A DNA stretch of 64,000 bases. It comes from Chamaecyparis obtusa (taxonomy: Eukaryota; Streptophyta; Pinopsida; Cupressales; Cupressaceae). Of this stretch, positions 34,150 to 46,130 are shown in pieces. The stretch's first letter is position 1. Each line of letters opens with the position of its first letter. A model generated the notes under the pieces. The model was given only the letters and a program-made list of their open reading frames with translations, was not told the origin of the DNA and did no database searches. Both the position numbers and the translations under genes were made by a program. The stretch is taken from assembly GCA_027943335.1 (NCBI GenBank), contig BSBK01008416.1:96001-160000 (forward strand), read 5' to 3'.

Positions 34150-35690
34150 ATCACTTCTCAAAAGTAGGCTAGGGCATAACCCCAAGCATACATCTCAGAA
34201 CTCAAATGTATACTTAGGAAAAGGTTTTGTAAATATGTCTACAATATGCTCCTTTGTGCTTATGTATTCAAGTCTGACTTCTTTCTCAGAAAATTTCTCT
34301 CTTACTACATGATACTTTATCTCTATATGATTTTTATTAGAATGTAATATAGGGTCCTTAGACATACTAACTGCGCTAGTATTGTCACAATGTATAACAA
34401 TAGGCTCAACAAATTTTATTCCAATATCCTTCAGCATCTACTTCATCGTAATTATTTGGTTACAATTGTTTGCTATTGCTACATACTCTTCTTATGTTGT
34501 GCTTTATGAAATAAAATTCTGCTTCTTTCTTAGCCAAGAAACCAATCTTCCTCCAAGGAAAAATGCTCCACCACTGGTGCTCTTTTTATCATCAACACTG
34601 CCTCCCCAATCAACATTTGTATATGCACATAGGGTAAAATCATCAGATTTTTCATACCACAATCCATACTCAATTGTGCCTCTTAAATATCTTAGTATCC
34701 TCTTCACTACTACATAATGTGATTCTCTAGGTTCAGCTTGAAATCTTGCTACAATTCCATCTAAATGTGCTATATCAGGTCTTGTATGTGTTAAGTACTG
34801 CAATCCTTCAATCATAGATCTGTACTTCTTCTGTTGCCACTATAGGAGTCTCATCTATGCTAGATAACTTATGTCTAATTACCATAGGTGTTCCAACTGG
34901 TTTATTGTTCTCCATTCCAAATCTCTTTAACAAATCATTCAAGTACTTTGTCTAACTTACAAAGATACCATCACTATTCTATGTTATCTGCAATCCCAAA
35001 AAATATTTCATTTCACCAATCATACTCATTTCAAATTTAGTCTTCATTTCATCTGCAAATCTATCACTAGATTCATCTTCTCCTCCAAAAATGATATCAT
35101 CAACAAAAATAACTACAACCAACAAACTATTTTCAATTTCTTTTGTGTACAGGTTTCTATCAACTATTCCTTGGTAAATCCTAATTTTATCAAATACTTG
35201 TTGAATCTTGCATAACAAGTTCTAGGTGCTTTCTTTAGTCCATATAAAGCTTTCTTCAATTTACATACCATGTCTCCTTCTTGAGTTAAAGGAAAACCTT
35301 CAAGTTTCTCAATGTAGACTTCTTCTTCCAACTCTCCATTTAGAAATGCTGAATTTACATCCATCTGATACACTTTGAATTTCTTGTAAGCTGCATCAGC
35401 CAAAAACATTTTGACTACTTCAATTCTTGCTACTGGTGCAAAAGTTTCTTCATAGTCAATTCTTTCTTGTTGTGAGTATCCTTTACATACCAATCTTTCT
35501 TTGTTCCTTACTACTTCTCCTTGTTCATTCATCTTGTTTCTAAATACCCATTTTGTTTCTATAACATTCTTATCTTTAGGTCTAGGGACCAATTCCCATG
35601 TTTTGTTCTTTTCAATCTGATCTAGTTCTTCTTTCATATCTTTAATCCAATGTTCATCTTCACAAGATTCATTAGTATATTTAGGTTCAA
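34150..35690 (-). pseudogene. D1 reverse transcriptase and RNase H
   Basis: RT starts with MKEELDQIEKNKTWELVPRP and runs through RLVCKGYSQ, YQMDVNSAFLNGELEEEVYI and KALYGLKKAPR. After a frame change near 35200 comes the active-site box IFVDDIIFGG, still intact, then MIGEMKYFLGLQIT. A second frame change near 34900 leads into SMIEGLQYLTHTRPDIAH, DVDWGGSVDDKKSTSGGAFF and RNase H, ending near EHIVDIFTKPFPK. The region up to 35164 is in phase with gag, so the original was one gag-pol frame of about 1,360 codons. Confidence 0.9.
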
Positions 35691-36990
35691 TTTAAGAAAT
35701 CAAACATAATTGTTCTTGTACCTTATTTCAAGTCTGAACTCCTTTGTCTATGCTTCCAATAATCTACTCAATAGGATGATTCCTTGACAAATTCTTGTTA
35801 GGTTTCACTATCTCAAATCTTACTTCAAGAGTCATTTGTTCAATTACCTCAATGTGGCTTTCATTCAAAAAATCATTGTTAGTTTCATAGAATAATTTAG
35901 TAGTCTCAATGTTAGATCTAGGATGAGTTCCTTCATCTGATTCATAATCAAGCATTCTTTCCTGAATTTTGAACTTTTCATTAACTTTAACATTTGTGCT
36001 CTCAACAATAGTCTTAGTTCTCTTATTGTAACATCTATAAGCTTTTCTTTTCAAAGAATATCCAAGAAATATACCTTCATCACTTCTAGGATCAAACTTT
36101 CCAATGTCATCATCTCTCTTTATATAACATTTGCTTCCAAAAATTCTAAAATACTTAACTCATGGTGCACGTCCAAACCATAGTTCATAGGGTGTCTTGT
36201 CTATGTCTGCTTTGATTTGTACTCTGTTCATTGTATACACTATTGTGTTCACTACTTCTTTCTAGAATATCTTTGCTAAGTCATTCCCAAATAACATAGC
36301 TATTGCTGCTTCAGTCACCGATCTATTTCTTCTTTCTGCAATACCATTTTGTTCAGGTGTCCTTGGGGCTAAAAATTGTCTCTTAATAACATTCACTTCA
36401 CAAAAGGTGTTAAATTCTCTAGAAGTAAATTATCCACCTCTATCTGATCTCAAACATTTAATCTTCATTCCAGATTCATTCTCAACTTTATTCTTAATAA
36501 CCTTAAACTTATCAAATGCTTCAGATTTTTCTTTAAGAAATGCAATCCACATCATTCTTGTAAAGTCATCAACAAGAATCATAAAATACCTTTCTCCATA
36601 GAATCCTCTAGTCCTTGTAGGACCACTCAAGTCTATATGAACAATATCCAACTTCTCTACTGATGTAAACTTCTTACTAAGAAATGAGCTTCTCTTCTAT
36701 TTAGCCATCACACATTCCTTGCACATCATGTTAGTAGGATTCATAATTCTATGCAAGTCTCTTATTGCAAGTGTAGTACTTACTTTCACAATGTTATCAA
36801 AATTTATATGACAACATCTTCTGTGCCATAACCAACTATCATCAATCTTAGTAATCAAGCATGTCATCTCAGTATAATTCAATTGAAATACATTACCTCT
36901 GGTTCTAGATCCAGTACCAATCAAATTTCCATCTTTGTCTTTTATCACACAAGTTTTTTCAGTAAATGAAACTTGATATCCCTTATCAAC
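35691..36990 (-). pseudogene. D1 integrase
   Basis: The zinc-binding part reads WLWHRRCCHINFDNIVKV ... MCKECVMAK. The core has DIVHIDLSGPTRTRG, ILVDDFTRMMWIAFLKEK and KCLRSDRGG. There the next residue, normally Glu, is now a stop (near 36430). The third acidic region follows (APRTPEQNGIAERRNRS), then the C-terminal FGSKCYIKRDD and SDEGIFLGYSLKRKAYRC. Further stops lie near 36694, 36250, 36165 and 35760. Everything is in phase with gag. Integrase inserted the cDNA; this copy is inactive. Confidence 0.88.
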
Positions 36991-38268
36991 TAACTATCCA
37001 ACACTCAAAAGATTATGTTTCAAACCATCCACAAAGTAAACATCATCAGTATTAGTCTTTCCATCAAGACTAATAGATCCTATACCTTTAATCAAACAAG
37101 GTGCATTGTTTCCAACTCTAACAACTCCTCCATCACAATTGTTAAAATTTATGAACTTTTTCATGTCTCTAGTCATATGATGTGAACAACCACTATCTAT
37201 AATCTAATCATATTTATTTTCAACTTGAGAAACTAGAGCTTTTTCTTCCTTAACCTCTATTTTAGGATTTTCTTCTTTAATTGCTACAAATCCTATATCA
37301 TCATTATTATCAGTATCACTTTCACTTAAGGTTTTCTCTATACTAGCTTCAAGTTCTTCATCATTAGCATAATAACATTCCTTAGATATTCTAGGCTTAA
37401 AATTGTTTATGTTCTTCTTAACTCTCTTAGGAAATTTAGATGCAAAATGACCATATTCTTGACATGTCCAACATTTAAAATTTTTTGTACCATTTGGTTC
37501 TCTCTTTACAAGCAAGGCAATACCTTCTTCAATCTTCCTATCTTCTTCATTTCTAGATCTGCTACTGCCATCATAATCTCCACTCACACTGATGCTTCTT
37601 GACAAAGTAGGGTGAACACTAAGAGGACTGAATGATGTCTCCATTCTAGGTAAGTCTCTCGATAACCTTAGGTTCATTTCTGTTGCTTCCAATCTTCCAA
37701 GAAGAGTCTCTCTTGTAAATTTTGTAGTACAAGGTATAACTTGTTCAATCATCTATGTTGTCTACTTAAATGTAGGATTCAATGTCCTCAAAATTTTCCA
37801 TATCACTTCATTCTCTGTCTTTGTTCCTCCACAAGATTTTATGCCTGCAACAATCTCTGACATTCTACCAATATAGCTTCTAATAGATTCATTTTCCATC
37901 ATTCTTATATCTTCAAATGCACATATCCAATTAAGTAATCTGACTTTCTTTGCATGTTCATCACCTTCAAAAGTAGACTATAAAGCTAACCAAATTTTAT
38001 GAGATTTTTTCAAATATTTTACTTGACTGTACTCATTCTTTGGAAGGACTGACAAAAGTGCTTCTCTAGCAAGTATGTTACACATGAACAAATCTCTTTC
38101 ATCATTAGTACATGTTTCAATATTATCCTCATCAATGATAGTCTTCTCATTCTTAGTAATCAACCAATAACCTGGTCCTAAACATAGTAGATGTGTCTTC
38201 ATCTTTTCTTTCTAGTTGTCAAAATTCACTCCATCAAACTTAGGGCTTTTTTTCTTGAAATTTTCCAT
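36991..38268 (-). pseudogene. D1 gag and protease
   Basis: ATG at 38268 starts MENFKKKSPKFDGVNF. Gag body phrases are TNDERDLFMCNILAREALLS, SIRSYIGRMSEIVAGIKSCG and ENEVIWKILRTLNP. The single knuckle CWTCQEYGHFASKF has lost its last cysteine to Phe. An acidic spacer (ESDTDNNDDIGFVAIKEE) leads to the protease signature DSGCSHHMTRD near 37190, preceded by a stop. The pre-integrase part ends VDGLKHNLLSVG. Stops but no frame changes are seen. It starts about 43 bases after the primer site. Confidence 0.9.
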
Positions 38269-38310
38269 GGATCTCCTTAAGCTGTTAATTTTTTGTTTCA
38301 AGGACCTGCT

Positions 38311-38324
38311 ACTTTGATACCAAT
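38311..38324 (-). other. Primer binding site of D1
   Basis: actttgataccaat on the + strand directly precedes tgttag. The reverse is the tRNA-Met-type site with one substitution. It defines the inner edge of the 5' LTR. Confidence 0.8.
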
Positions 38325-41300
38325 TGTTAGAAAGTAAAGTCTACCAAGATAACTGAGAGGGGGGGTGAATCAGTTATCAGCTAATTATAACCTTTATCAA
38401 CTTCAATAGATTTTAACCATATAAGCAATGTAACCAACAACCATAGAAAGATATTCATACACAATAACACAATGACACAAGATGTGAGGTCCTACCTTGA
38501 CCCATCTTAGCTCACCAGTTATTTTGACATTTGAATCATCTGGATGATACATTGATTAGAGACATCTGGCCTATTTTTTATTATGGCTTTCTATCATTAG
38601 ACCTTATGAGATGATTGTTATAGATTTATATGATGATGATATTAGTCATACTCTTTATATGCTCATATTGGTTTCATGCTTACCTTATGATATATGAATC
38701 TATATTTTGCATTTGTTACGTTATCTTACATAATAGTAAATGCTGATAGTATAATGGTTCAATGATTAACTTAGGGTTACATGCTTATGTGAAAATTGAA
38801 TTGATATTTCGATGCTTGAAGAATTAGGGTATAATGTGGATTATGTTATGATTCATGAAATGTAGTTTATTTATATTTATCAAGTTTAGATGTTATTATT
38901 TCACTTTTGATGTGGTTATTACTGCAAAAATTTTATGAGGTACTGGCATTAGAATCGAGTGTGTAGGAATATGGTCATGGTTGTAAATGCGGAGAAACAA
39001 GATGGATCTATGTGCAATCAGTTTGAAACCAAGGTCGGCTCTAAGAAGAGAAAAACCTCGTTGTAATGTGATTTTATTCATAAATGTGATGCATGTATAT
39101 ATGTGCTTGTTAATGTTTGTAAATTCCCTATTACAAGTAAATTTCATTTTGTGTAAATGTAAATGTAATTTGTCCACTAGGCATGCCAAGTGTGTAATGT
39201 GATGTGTACTTTTGTGAGGTTTCACTTGACACTACTATGATGAGATGGTATGCTTGAGTGGAATGTGAACCCCACCCTTTCCTTAGGTTTTATTGTGTAT
39301 CCCTAGGCTTGGTTAGTGGTTTAGGGAACCAAGGTTTATGTCATCATGATTCTATTTTCGGATGCAAGCTTAACTAGGGTTTTTGAAAGATTATGTGGAG
39401 TTCTAGGGTGTAGTTAAGGTTGGTTTTTAGTGCCCCAAGTCATGTACATGGGTTAGGGGGCCTGTTTTACCATTTCCACTTCCCTGGACCTCCATATTGC
39501 CTCTCTAAATGGGTCATTTTTGGTAATGACGAAATTGGGAATGTTTCTAGGATAGATCACCTTTCTATGTTTTGATTTGCATTCTTTTTCCATAGCAAGG
39601 GCAAGTGTCATGTTAGCTAGAATCTAGAATACAAACTTGCTTAGGAATGAGGGAATGAGAGAGGAAGGTTTTAGATTCTTTTAGGAAATGAGACTAAGGC
39701 ATTGAGATTTCTTGAACTTGTCTATGCTAGTTTGTGGAGTTAGTGAGGAAAAGGACTTGAAGGATTTGCTAGTGGTTTTGAGAAAGGAAGTAAGCTAGCA
39801 AGCAAGGGAAAGCTCTACTACAAACCTCCATTTCCATTGCTTAGGAGAAAGGTTGGTGGCTCTATCATGTATATGTTTGTGTAATTGCATTGTGAAGATG
39901 AAAACTTTGCCTAAATCTTGTAATGTGTTGCATCTTTTGTGTGAATCTTGTGATGTGTTGTTTCATTGTGCCTTATGATTTCTACTCTTTTTTTACCTTC
40001 TTGATTTGCATTGTGAAATGGGTGTGCAAGATAATTCTCTTTGTTGGGAGGATTTGAGAATGTCTTGGGGTGAAGAGCTTAGTTGGGGAATCCATGTGTT
40101 TGAGAGCTTGGATGTATGGGCATCCTTGAGGCCTACTTATGTTATACCTTGGGGGCCATAAGGGATATTTTTGATGCTCTTGTGATGAGCTAGTATGTTG
40201 GAAGGGAGTCTTGTGAAGGCATGTAAGAATTTTCTTAAGTATGACATCTCCATATGAGATAATTCAACCTTCACCCATTTAAGGATCTAATTTTTGATCC
40301 TATGTGCAAGCTTTGGAAGGGAGTATAATGTGTGTGATCTTGTACCAATATTTGGATTGTTTTATTAATATATGTGTGTTGCTTGTTTGTATCCCACCCA
40401 TTCTTGTTTCCCCTAGCTCAAGGGTGGCCATGAAATGTCCTAGGCTAGGAGGTGAGCCTCCATGGTCATGTGGTAAAAGTCTTGTGTTGCAAGTTTTGCT
40501 TGAATGGTGAAAGGATGCAGTTCCAAGTTTGAAGTAGTGTTGTTCAAGAAAGGAGCTTTGTAGCTGTTCAAATAAAAGATGCCATTTAAAAGGAATGTTA
40601 CATTGTAATTTTTTTGTATATGATTCATTGGAAAGTTTTTATTATTAAAATTATTGTTGAAAAGATAAATTGTGTAAAAGACTTAAGATGATTATTTCAA
40701 CTCTGAATTATCCTGAAAATTGGAATGTACTTTATGTATTCAAAGACAAAAATTGTACTTGAAATATAATAGAATTACTACTTTAATTTGCAAATAGAGT
40801 TTTCTATAAGGAGATTAATCTTTGATTTGAAATTGAAAGTTAAATCTGATGAATTTTTAATTTCCTGATTTTTGTATTATTAAGAAAGAAGTTTCAGTCT
40901 AAAATTATAATCCATTTAAAGAAACATTGTTTATTATTTTCCAATGAGAAATAAAAATTTTGTCCTTTGTTTATGGTTTTTTTTTTGCTTGTGTTTTGAC
41001 CCAATAGATTTTGGGCATTACACAAGATATGTTGACTAGGGAACCTCTTGATCAAAGAGTAAACCCCGGTGGGAATGATGCCCACAAAAGATGCACTAAT
41101 ATGAATATTCCTTTTGAAAGGATGGACTTTGTTAGGAGTCTTATGAAATGCATTCAGTACATATGACTCCCTATTAGGAGATTTTGAATCCCTGCTAAAA
41201 GATTGTAACTCTGTTAGGAGTTATGGAAGACAAAAGGACCCACTACCCAAATAGCTTCAATGGCAAGATCACTGAACACACTGTCCAATTGAGCTCTAGA

Positions 41301-42047
41301 TTATTCAACAGAATAATATCAAAATATTATTGATCTCAGCAATATGTAACCTCTTCTCTAACTATGCCAAACTGCACTCATTGCTACACCAGATCTCAAT
41401 TTCAGATCTTTGTACCTCGCATATCCTCTTTCCACAAATTCTCTTTCACAATTTCATTCATCTTAAATTTATTTTTTTTAGAACAAGGAAAACATTCCTT
41501 CCTATATACCACACTCAATTAATTACAAATGAGTCGGCAACCAAATTACAAAATAAAATTTTCCACACATTACATCAAAATTACATAAAACTATCAGCTT
41601 CCAATTAGAATAACTCTTCACTCATGAAACCTCAAAGTTTGTGCTACCATCCACATCAATATCAACATGTCTTCAACTACTCTCTAACTGCGCATAACTA
41701 GATTCCATCCCGATTAGGAGATATCATCTAATTACCAGAAACTACTACTCAGGAACACTACCTAAATATATCTTCCACTGAAATGCTCATAACTTCCATG
41801 ACTAAATGAATTATTGCCTACACTCTAAATTATGAACATATAACACATCATAGAATAAGTCCTCAACATCACATAGCTTGATCTCTAATATCCCACATGC
41901 GCTAATCCAAACACTGTCTGCTCCTCTGCTAATCTTCAATAGATCATTGTGGTGACATCAATGACAATCAGTCATGAATGCAACAACAACTGCTATAGAA
42001 TGGCTGCTAATACTCCCATATGATATATTCAGCATTCATTCCTAACA
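38325..42047 (-). repeat. 5' LTR of D1, interrupted by solo LTR H
   Basis: LTR text 38325-38482 continues at 41028 and runs to cattcctaaca at 42047. Matching text in the uninterrupted partner LTR passes straight across the H insertion point (acacaagatatgttgacta). Confidence 0.9.
38483..41022 (+). mobile_element. Solo gypsy LTR H, 2,540 bp
   Basis: It begins TGTGAGGTCC and ends GGGCATTACA. Perfect 5-bp duplications CAAGA flank it (38478-38482 and 41023-41027). There is no internal region, so it arose by recombination between the two LTRs of a full element. Its start, the cctaggctaggaggtgag region (about 40440) and overall layout resemble the LTR of chromovirus E, a related family. It has no real coding frame. 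Confidence 0.92.
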
Positions 42048-43284
42048 TTCTCCATACCAAATCTCTTCAATAAGTCATTCAAGTACTTTGTTTGACATAA
42101 GAAGATACCATCACTGTTTTGTGTTATCTGCAATCCTAAAAAATATTTCATCTCTCCAATCATACTCATTTCAAATTTAGTTTTCATTTCATCTACAAAT
42201 TTATCACTGGCTATAATCCAATCAGATCTCTTTTCTACTTGAGAAACTAAAGCTTTTTCTTCTCTAACTTCAGTTTCAGATTTTTCTTCTTTTATTGCTA
42301 CAAATCCTATATCATCATTCTCATTATCACTTTCACTTAGGGATTTCTCCATACTAGCCTCAAATTCTTCATCATTAGCATAGTAACATTATTTAGATCT
42401 TCTAGGTTTAAAGTTCTTTCTATACTTCTTTACTCTCTTAGGACATTTAGATGCAAAATGACCATATTCTTGACAAGTCCAATATTTAAAAAATTTCTTA
42501 CCTTCTGGTCTTCTTTTCACAAGTAAGGAAATTCCTTCCTCAATCTTCTTGTCTTCTTCATTCTTAGATCTACTACCACTAGCATAATCTCCACATGCAC
42601 TAATTCTTCTTGAAAAGGTAGGACGAACACTAAGTGGGCTAAATGATATCTCCATTCTAGGTAGATCTCCTGACTATCTCAAGCTTATCTTTGCTGCTTC
42701 CAAACTTCCAAGAAGGGTTTAAATCTGGTGAAGTTCTTAGTACAAGATATAACTTTCTCAATCATTTGCATTGTATGCTTAAATACATGAGTTAATGTCT
42801 TTAGAATTTTCCATATCACTTCATTCTCTCTCTTGTTTCCTTCACAAGATTTGATACTTGCGACAATTTCTAACATTATACCAATATAACTTCTAACAGA
42901 TTTATCTTCCATCATTCTTATATCTTCAAATACACATATCCAATTATGTAATCTGACTCTCTTTGCATGTTCATCACCTTCAAAAGTAGATTGTAAGGCT
43001 AACCAGATTTCATGAGATTTTCATAGATATTTTACTTGATTGTACTCATTTTCTGGAATGGCTGACAAGAGTTCTTCTCTGGCAAGTATGTTACACATGA
43101 ACATATCTCTTTCCTCATTAGTACATGCTTCAATTTTGACTTCTTAAATGATAGTCTTTTCATTATTTGTAATTAGCCAGTATCCTGGTCCTAAACATAG
43201 CAGATGTGTCTTCATCTTTTCTTTCCAACTGTCAAAGTTCACTCCATCAAACTTAGGGCTATCTTTCCTGAAATGATTCACCAT
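42048..43284 (-). pseudogene. D0 gag fused to late RT by internal deletion
   Basis: Gag starts at ATG 43284 (MVNHFRKDSPKFDG) and follows D1's gag closely, with a damaged knuckle (YWTCQEYGHFASKC, first Cys lost). At the protease position the text VEKRSDWII is followed at once by SDKFVDEMKTKFEMSM, which belongs well inside RT. Protease, integrase and the N-terminal half of RT, about 2 kb by comparison with D1, are missing. The joint lies in tatcactggctataatcc near 42207-42214. A short shared cact in the two D1 counterparts suggests a microhomology deletion. Confidence 0.88.
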
Positions 43285-43340
43285 GGATCTCCTTAAGTTG
43301 TTAAAATTTTCCTTCAAGGACCTACTACTCTAATACCAAT

Positions 43341-44485
43341 TGTTAGAAAGTGAAGTCCACCAAGATAATTGAGAGGGGGTGGGGGGTCAATCAGTTATCA
43401 AATAAATACAACTTTTATCATCATTGACAAATTTTAACCATGTGAGCAATGTAAGCAACAACCATATAAATATAGACATACATAGTAACATAATAACACA
43501 AGATATCTTGACTAGGGAACCTCTTGATCAAATGGTAAACCCCGATGGGAATGATGCCCACAAAAGATGCACTAATATGAAAATTCTTTGTGAGAGGATG
43601 GACTATCTTAAGAGCTTTATGAAATACATTCAGTACATATGAGTCCCTGTTAGGAGACTTTGAATCCCTACTAAAAGATTCTAACCCTGTTAGGAGTTTA
43701 TGGAAGACAGAAGGACCCACTGCCCAAACAACTTCAAGGGAAAGATCAATGAACAAATTGTCGAACTAATATTTGTATTACTCAACAGAATAATACCAAA
43801 AGATTACTAATCTCAACAACTTATCACTTTTCCTCTGACTGTGCCAAACCCCACCAGCTCCGCAATTCACTTTCATTCAATCTCTCATATCCTTATTACA
43901 ACAAAGAAAAAAATCCTTCCTTTATACAACAATCAAATAATTAAAAATGAGTCAGCCAACAAGGATTAACCAATTACAAAATAAAACTTCCACATGTTAG
44001 ACAATATTTTATAATTACATAAAACTATCAGCTTCCAAACAAGATACTTCTTCATTCATGCAAGCTCTGACCTTGTTGTCATGTCCACATCACTATCATC
44101 ATATCTTCATCATCTGTACAATATCACATGCCTAGATTCTATCCCGATTAGGAGATATCATCCAGTTTCCACAAACCACTTCTCAGGAACACTTCCTGAA
44201 TACTGCTTCCACTGAATTAAACATAACTGTCATGAATAGTTGAATTTTCATATGTTCTCTTGACCATGAACATAGGAAACAACATAAAGTAAGTCCTCAA
44301 CTCTACATATCTTGATCTTCAATATCCCACATGTGTTAATAAAAACATTATCTGCTTCTCTACTAATGTCTAGTAGATCACTATGTTGAAATCAACGACA
44401 ATCATAGTCATGAATGCAACAACAACTGCTATAGAATGGTTGTGAATACTTCCCCATAGGACATATTCAACATTCATTCCTAACA
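43341..44485 (-). repeat. 5' LTR of D0
   Basis: Begins tgttagaaagtg just after a primer site (ctctaataccaat, 43328-43340) and ends cattcctaaca. It is 1,145 bases long and clearly the same family as the D1 LTRs, with more differences. The sequence to its right is AT-rich and does not belong to the copia element. Confidence 0.88.
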
Positions 44486-44639
44486 ATAAATATACATATA
44501 TATTAATATATAATATATATTATATTATACATATGATATAATTTAATCTAAAACTATATAATAAAAAAACTAAATTTAATAATGTTTATTAAAAATTCAA
44601 TTAACTTAAATATTAAAAAAAAGAGAGCTTGCATTGTTT

Positions 44640-44880
44640 TAAAGGCCAAAGCCGGGCAATATGGGTGGTGGGGCCTATGCCCACCGTAACCCACTAATGG
44701 GTGCGGTGGCACAACCCTTCCACTGTCCCCTTTGGTGGTTGTAGATAGGGGAGCCCCCGCCACAAACTAATGGGTGCAGAAGGCATTAGTCCCCACATCC
44801 CATTAGGGGGTTGAGGTGGCTCAACCCCATCCACTAGTCAAACAAAGTGGGTGTCAGACTGCACACAATAGCCAACAACC
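44640..44880. repeat. GC-rich block with repeated cccactaatgggtg phrases
   Basis: About 240 bases are much richer in G and C than the AT-rich surroundings. actaatgggtgc occurs twice (about 44691 and 44767), and related attaggggg, gtggctcaacccc and gtggcacaaccc phrases recur. No open frame of note and no poly-A tail or Pol III box was recognised. It may be a small inserted repeat. Confidence 0.5.
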
Positions 44881-45307
44881 CAGTAAAATATATATGTTTT
44901 TAAAAAAGAATAGCGAATCATATTAGTATGTTAGTTGTTCAATATAAAACAATCATAACAATCTAAAGGATAATAAAACATGTAAATATAAATGACAGTA
45001 AAACTATAATAATAAATTAAATAAGTCTACAGTAGTAATATGTCATTTTTTTAAATAGTGAAAAACATATATCTTTTAACTGAAAAGAGTAGGGAGACCA
45101 TGTATTACAGAGAATAACTCTATGCCTTCAACAAAAAAATTAAATTAGAAAACTACAATAGAAAACCATAGGAAACAACTATATTGATAGAGAGATTTAT
45201 CTATATCATTTTACACCTTGCTGCATTTTTACTTGATGAAGACTTTTGGTTGAGTATGGTGATCCCATGCAAATCTCAATATGCCCTTTAGTTGATATCC
45301 CTTGTCA

Positions 45308-45355
45308 TATATACACAAGTATATATGTGTGTATATACACACTTGTGTATACATT
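45308..45355. repeat. TA/GT-rich hairpin
   Basis: tatacacaag and cttgtgtata flank the palindrome gtgtgtatatacacac, giving a nearly complete foldback of about 48 bases. It resembles the hairpins at 31.2-31.4 kb on the other side of copia D0. Confidence 0.8.
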
Positions 45356-45992
45356 ATTGTCTTTTCTCTTCATCCTTTCTCCAAGACCAAACATGCAAAC
45401 ACTAAATGGGGAAATTAGGATTTTGGTCAGGTTTTATTTTGGGGGCAAACCTTAATTTCAAAATTAGGGTTAGGGTTGGTCTTTGGAGCCAATTTTAATT
45501 TATTTTTTCATTTAATTTTGGCTTATCATTTTTAATTACTGTTATTATCAATTAATAACAGTTGACTTTTCTCAGTCCTTTTTGAAAGTTGATTTTCAAA
45601 ATATTATTTTATTTTGTCTAGAGATATCAAAAGATTCTTTTATTTATTTTATTGGAATTTTAAAATATTGGGTTAGTAACTGACTGATTCGATTTATTCT
45701 CAGATTTAAAAATGTTGGGTTATTAATTAATGGATATCCCCTTTTATTAACTTTCATTTTCAACGCGGTTAGGCTTTTTAGAGACCTAGTTAGGGTTTTG
45801 TTTTGACTAATGCAGTTTGACAAACAAGGGATGTTGGCAAGCTAGCATGTGCCATGATACCTCTTGTTAGTTGATATGTGTTGTTTGTTGTGTTTCATTT
45901 TGTGTTGAGTGTTCCTTAGTATGTAACCTAGTTGATTTAATGTGCTAAAATAAAAATTGTGTATGTTTTACCCTAATTTTTAGGCATGAAAT

Positions 45993-46006
45993 TTTGGTAT
46001 CAGAGC
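45993..46006 (+). other. Primer binding site of chromovirus E
   Basis: tttggtatcagagc matches the plant initiator tRNA-Met primer site. It fixes the end of the 5' LTR and the + orientation. Confidence 0.88.
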
Positions 46007-46077
46007 GAGGTTTCAACTCTAGGAACCTAAACCCATTGCATTTTCAACTTATCTTTTTTTTTTTACCCCTGTTTAGG

Positions 46078-46130
46078 ATGCCTCCAGTCACTTTTAGTGG
46101 TCTTCACCATGGGTGAAGTGCTAGGGTTAC
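46078..46130 (+). pseudogene. E gag start, cut by element F
   Basis: The ATG follows the primer site by about 70 bases and begins MPPVTFSGLHHG, then a stop, before the F insertion at GTTAC. The gag continues at 50491. Confidence 0.65.

Larger units (their letters stand above)
32592..42047 (-). mobile_element. Copia element D1, full length, inserted in D0
   Basis: It has LTRs at 32592-33773 and 38325-42047 (the latter enlarged by solo LTR H), a primer site, a polypurine tract and one gag-pol frame. The flanking five bases are TTATC on the left (32587-32591) and TTCTC on the right (42048-42052), four of five matching, as for an old target-site duplication. It belongs to the same family and orientation as its host D0. 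Confidence 0.85.
31485..44485 (-). mobile_element. Copia element D0, internally deleted and hosting D1
   Basis: The right end is a full 5' LTR (43341-44485). The internal region runs leftward with gag (43.28-42.2 kb) fused to late RT (42.2-42.05 kb) by an internal deletion. Then comes the D1 insertion (32592-42047), then the rest of RT and RNase H (32591 to about 31850). The left end is truncated: the sequence starts in the region just inside the 3' LTR (near 31490) and no 3' LTR is present before the TA/CA-rich tract. D0 lies between two pieces that fit one gypsy LTR. Confidence 0.75.
44486..45990 (+). repeat. Chromovirus E, 5' LTR, last part
   Basis: This AT-rich stretch ends just before a tRNA-Met primer site, so its right side must be the end of a + strand LTR. 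The gag and pol that follow are those of E. By position it would be the continuation of the LTR fragment at 29216-31484, with copia D0 between. I cannot align it with the 3' LTR because that runs out of the window, so the pairing is an inference. Confidence 0.5.

Noticed and set aside
38896..39225. Overlapping open frames of 109 and 71 codons within solo LTR H
   Set aside because: Both lie in non-coding LTR sequence, overlap on opposite strands and match no family.
32592..44485. Three D LTRs as a product of unequal recombination between two elements
   Set aside because: Flanking five-base near-match and continuation of RT coding across D1 point to insertion instead.
44640..44880. A SINE or tRNA-derived element
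   Set aside because: No recognisable Pol III A/B boxes, poly-A tail or duplications were seen.
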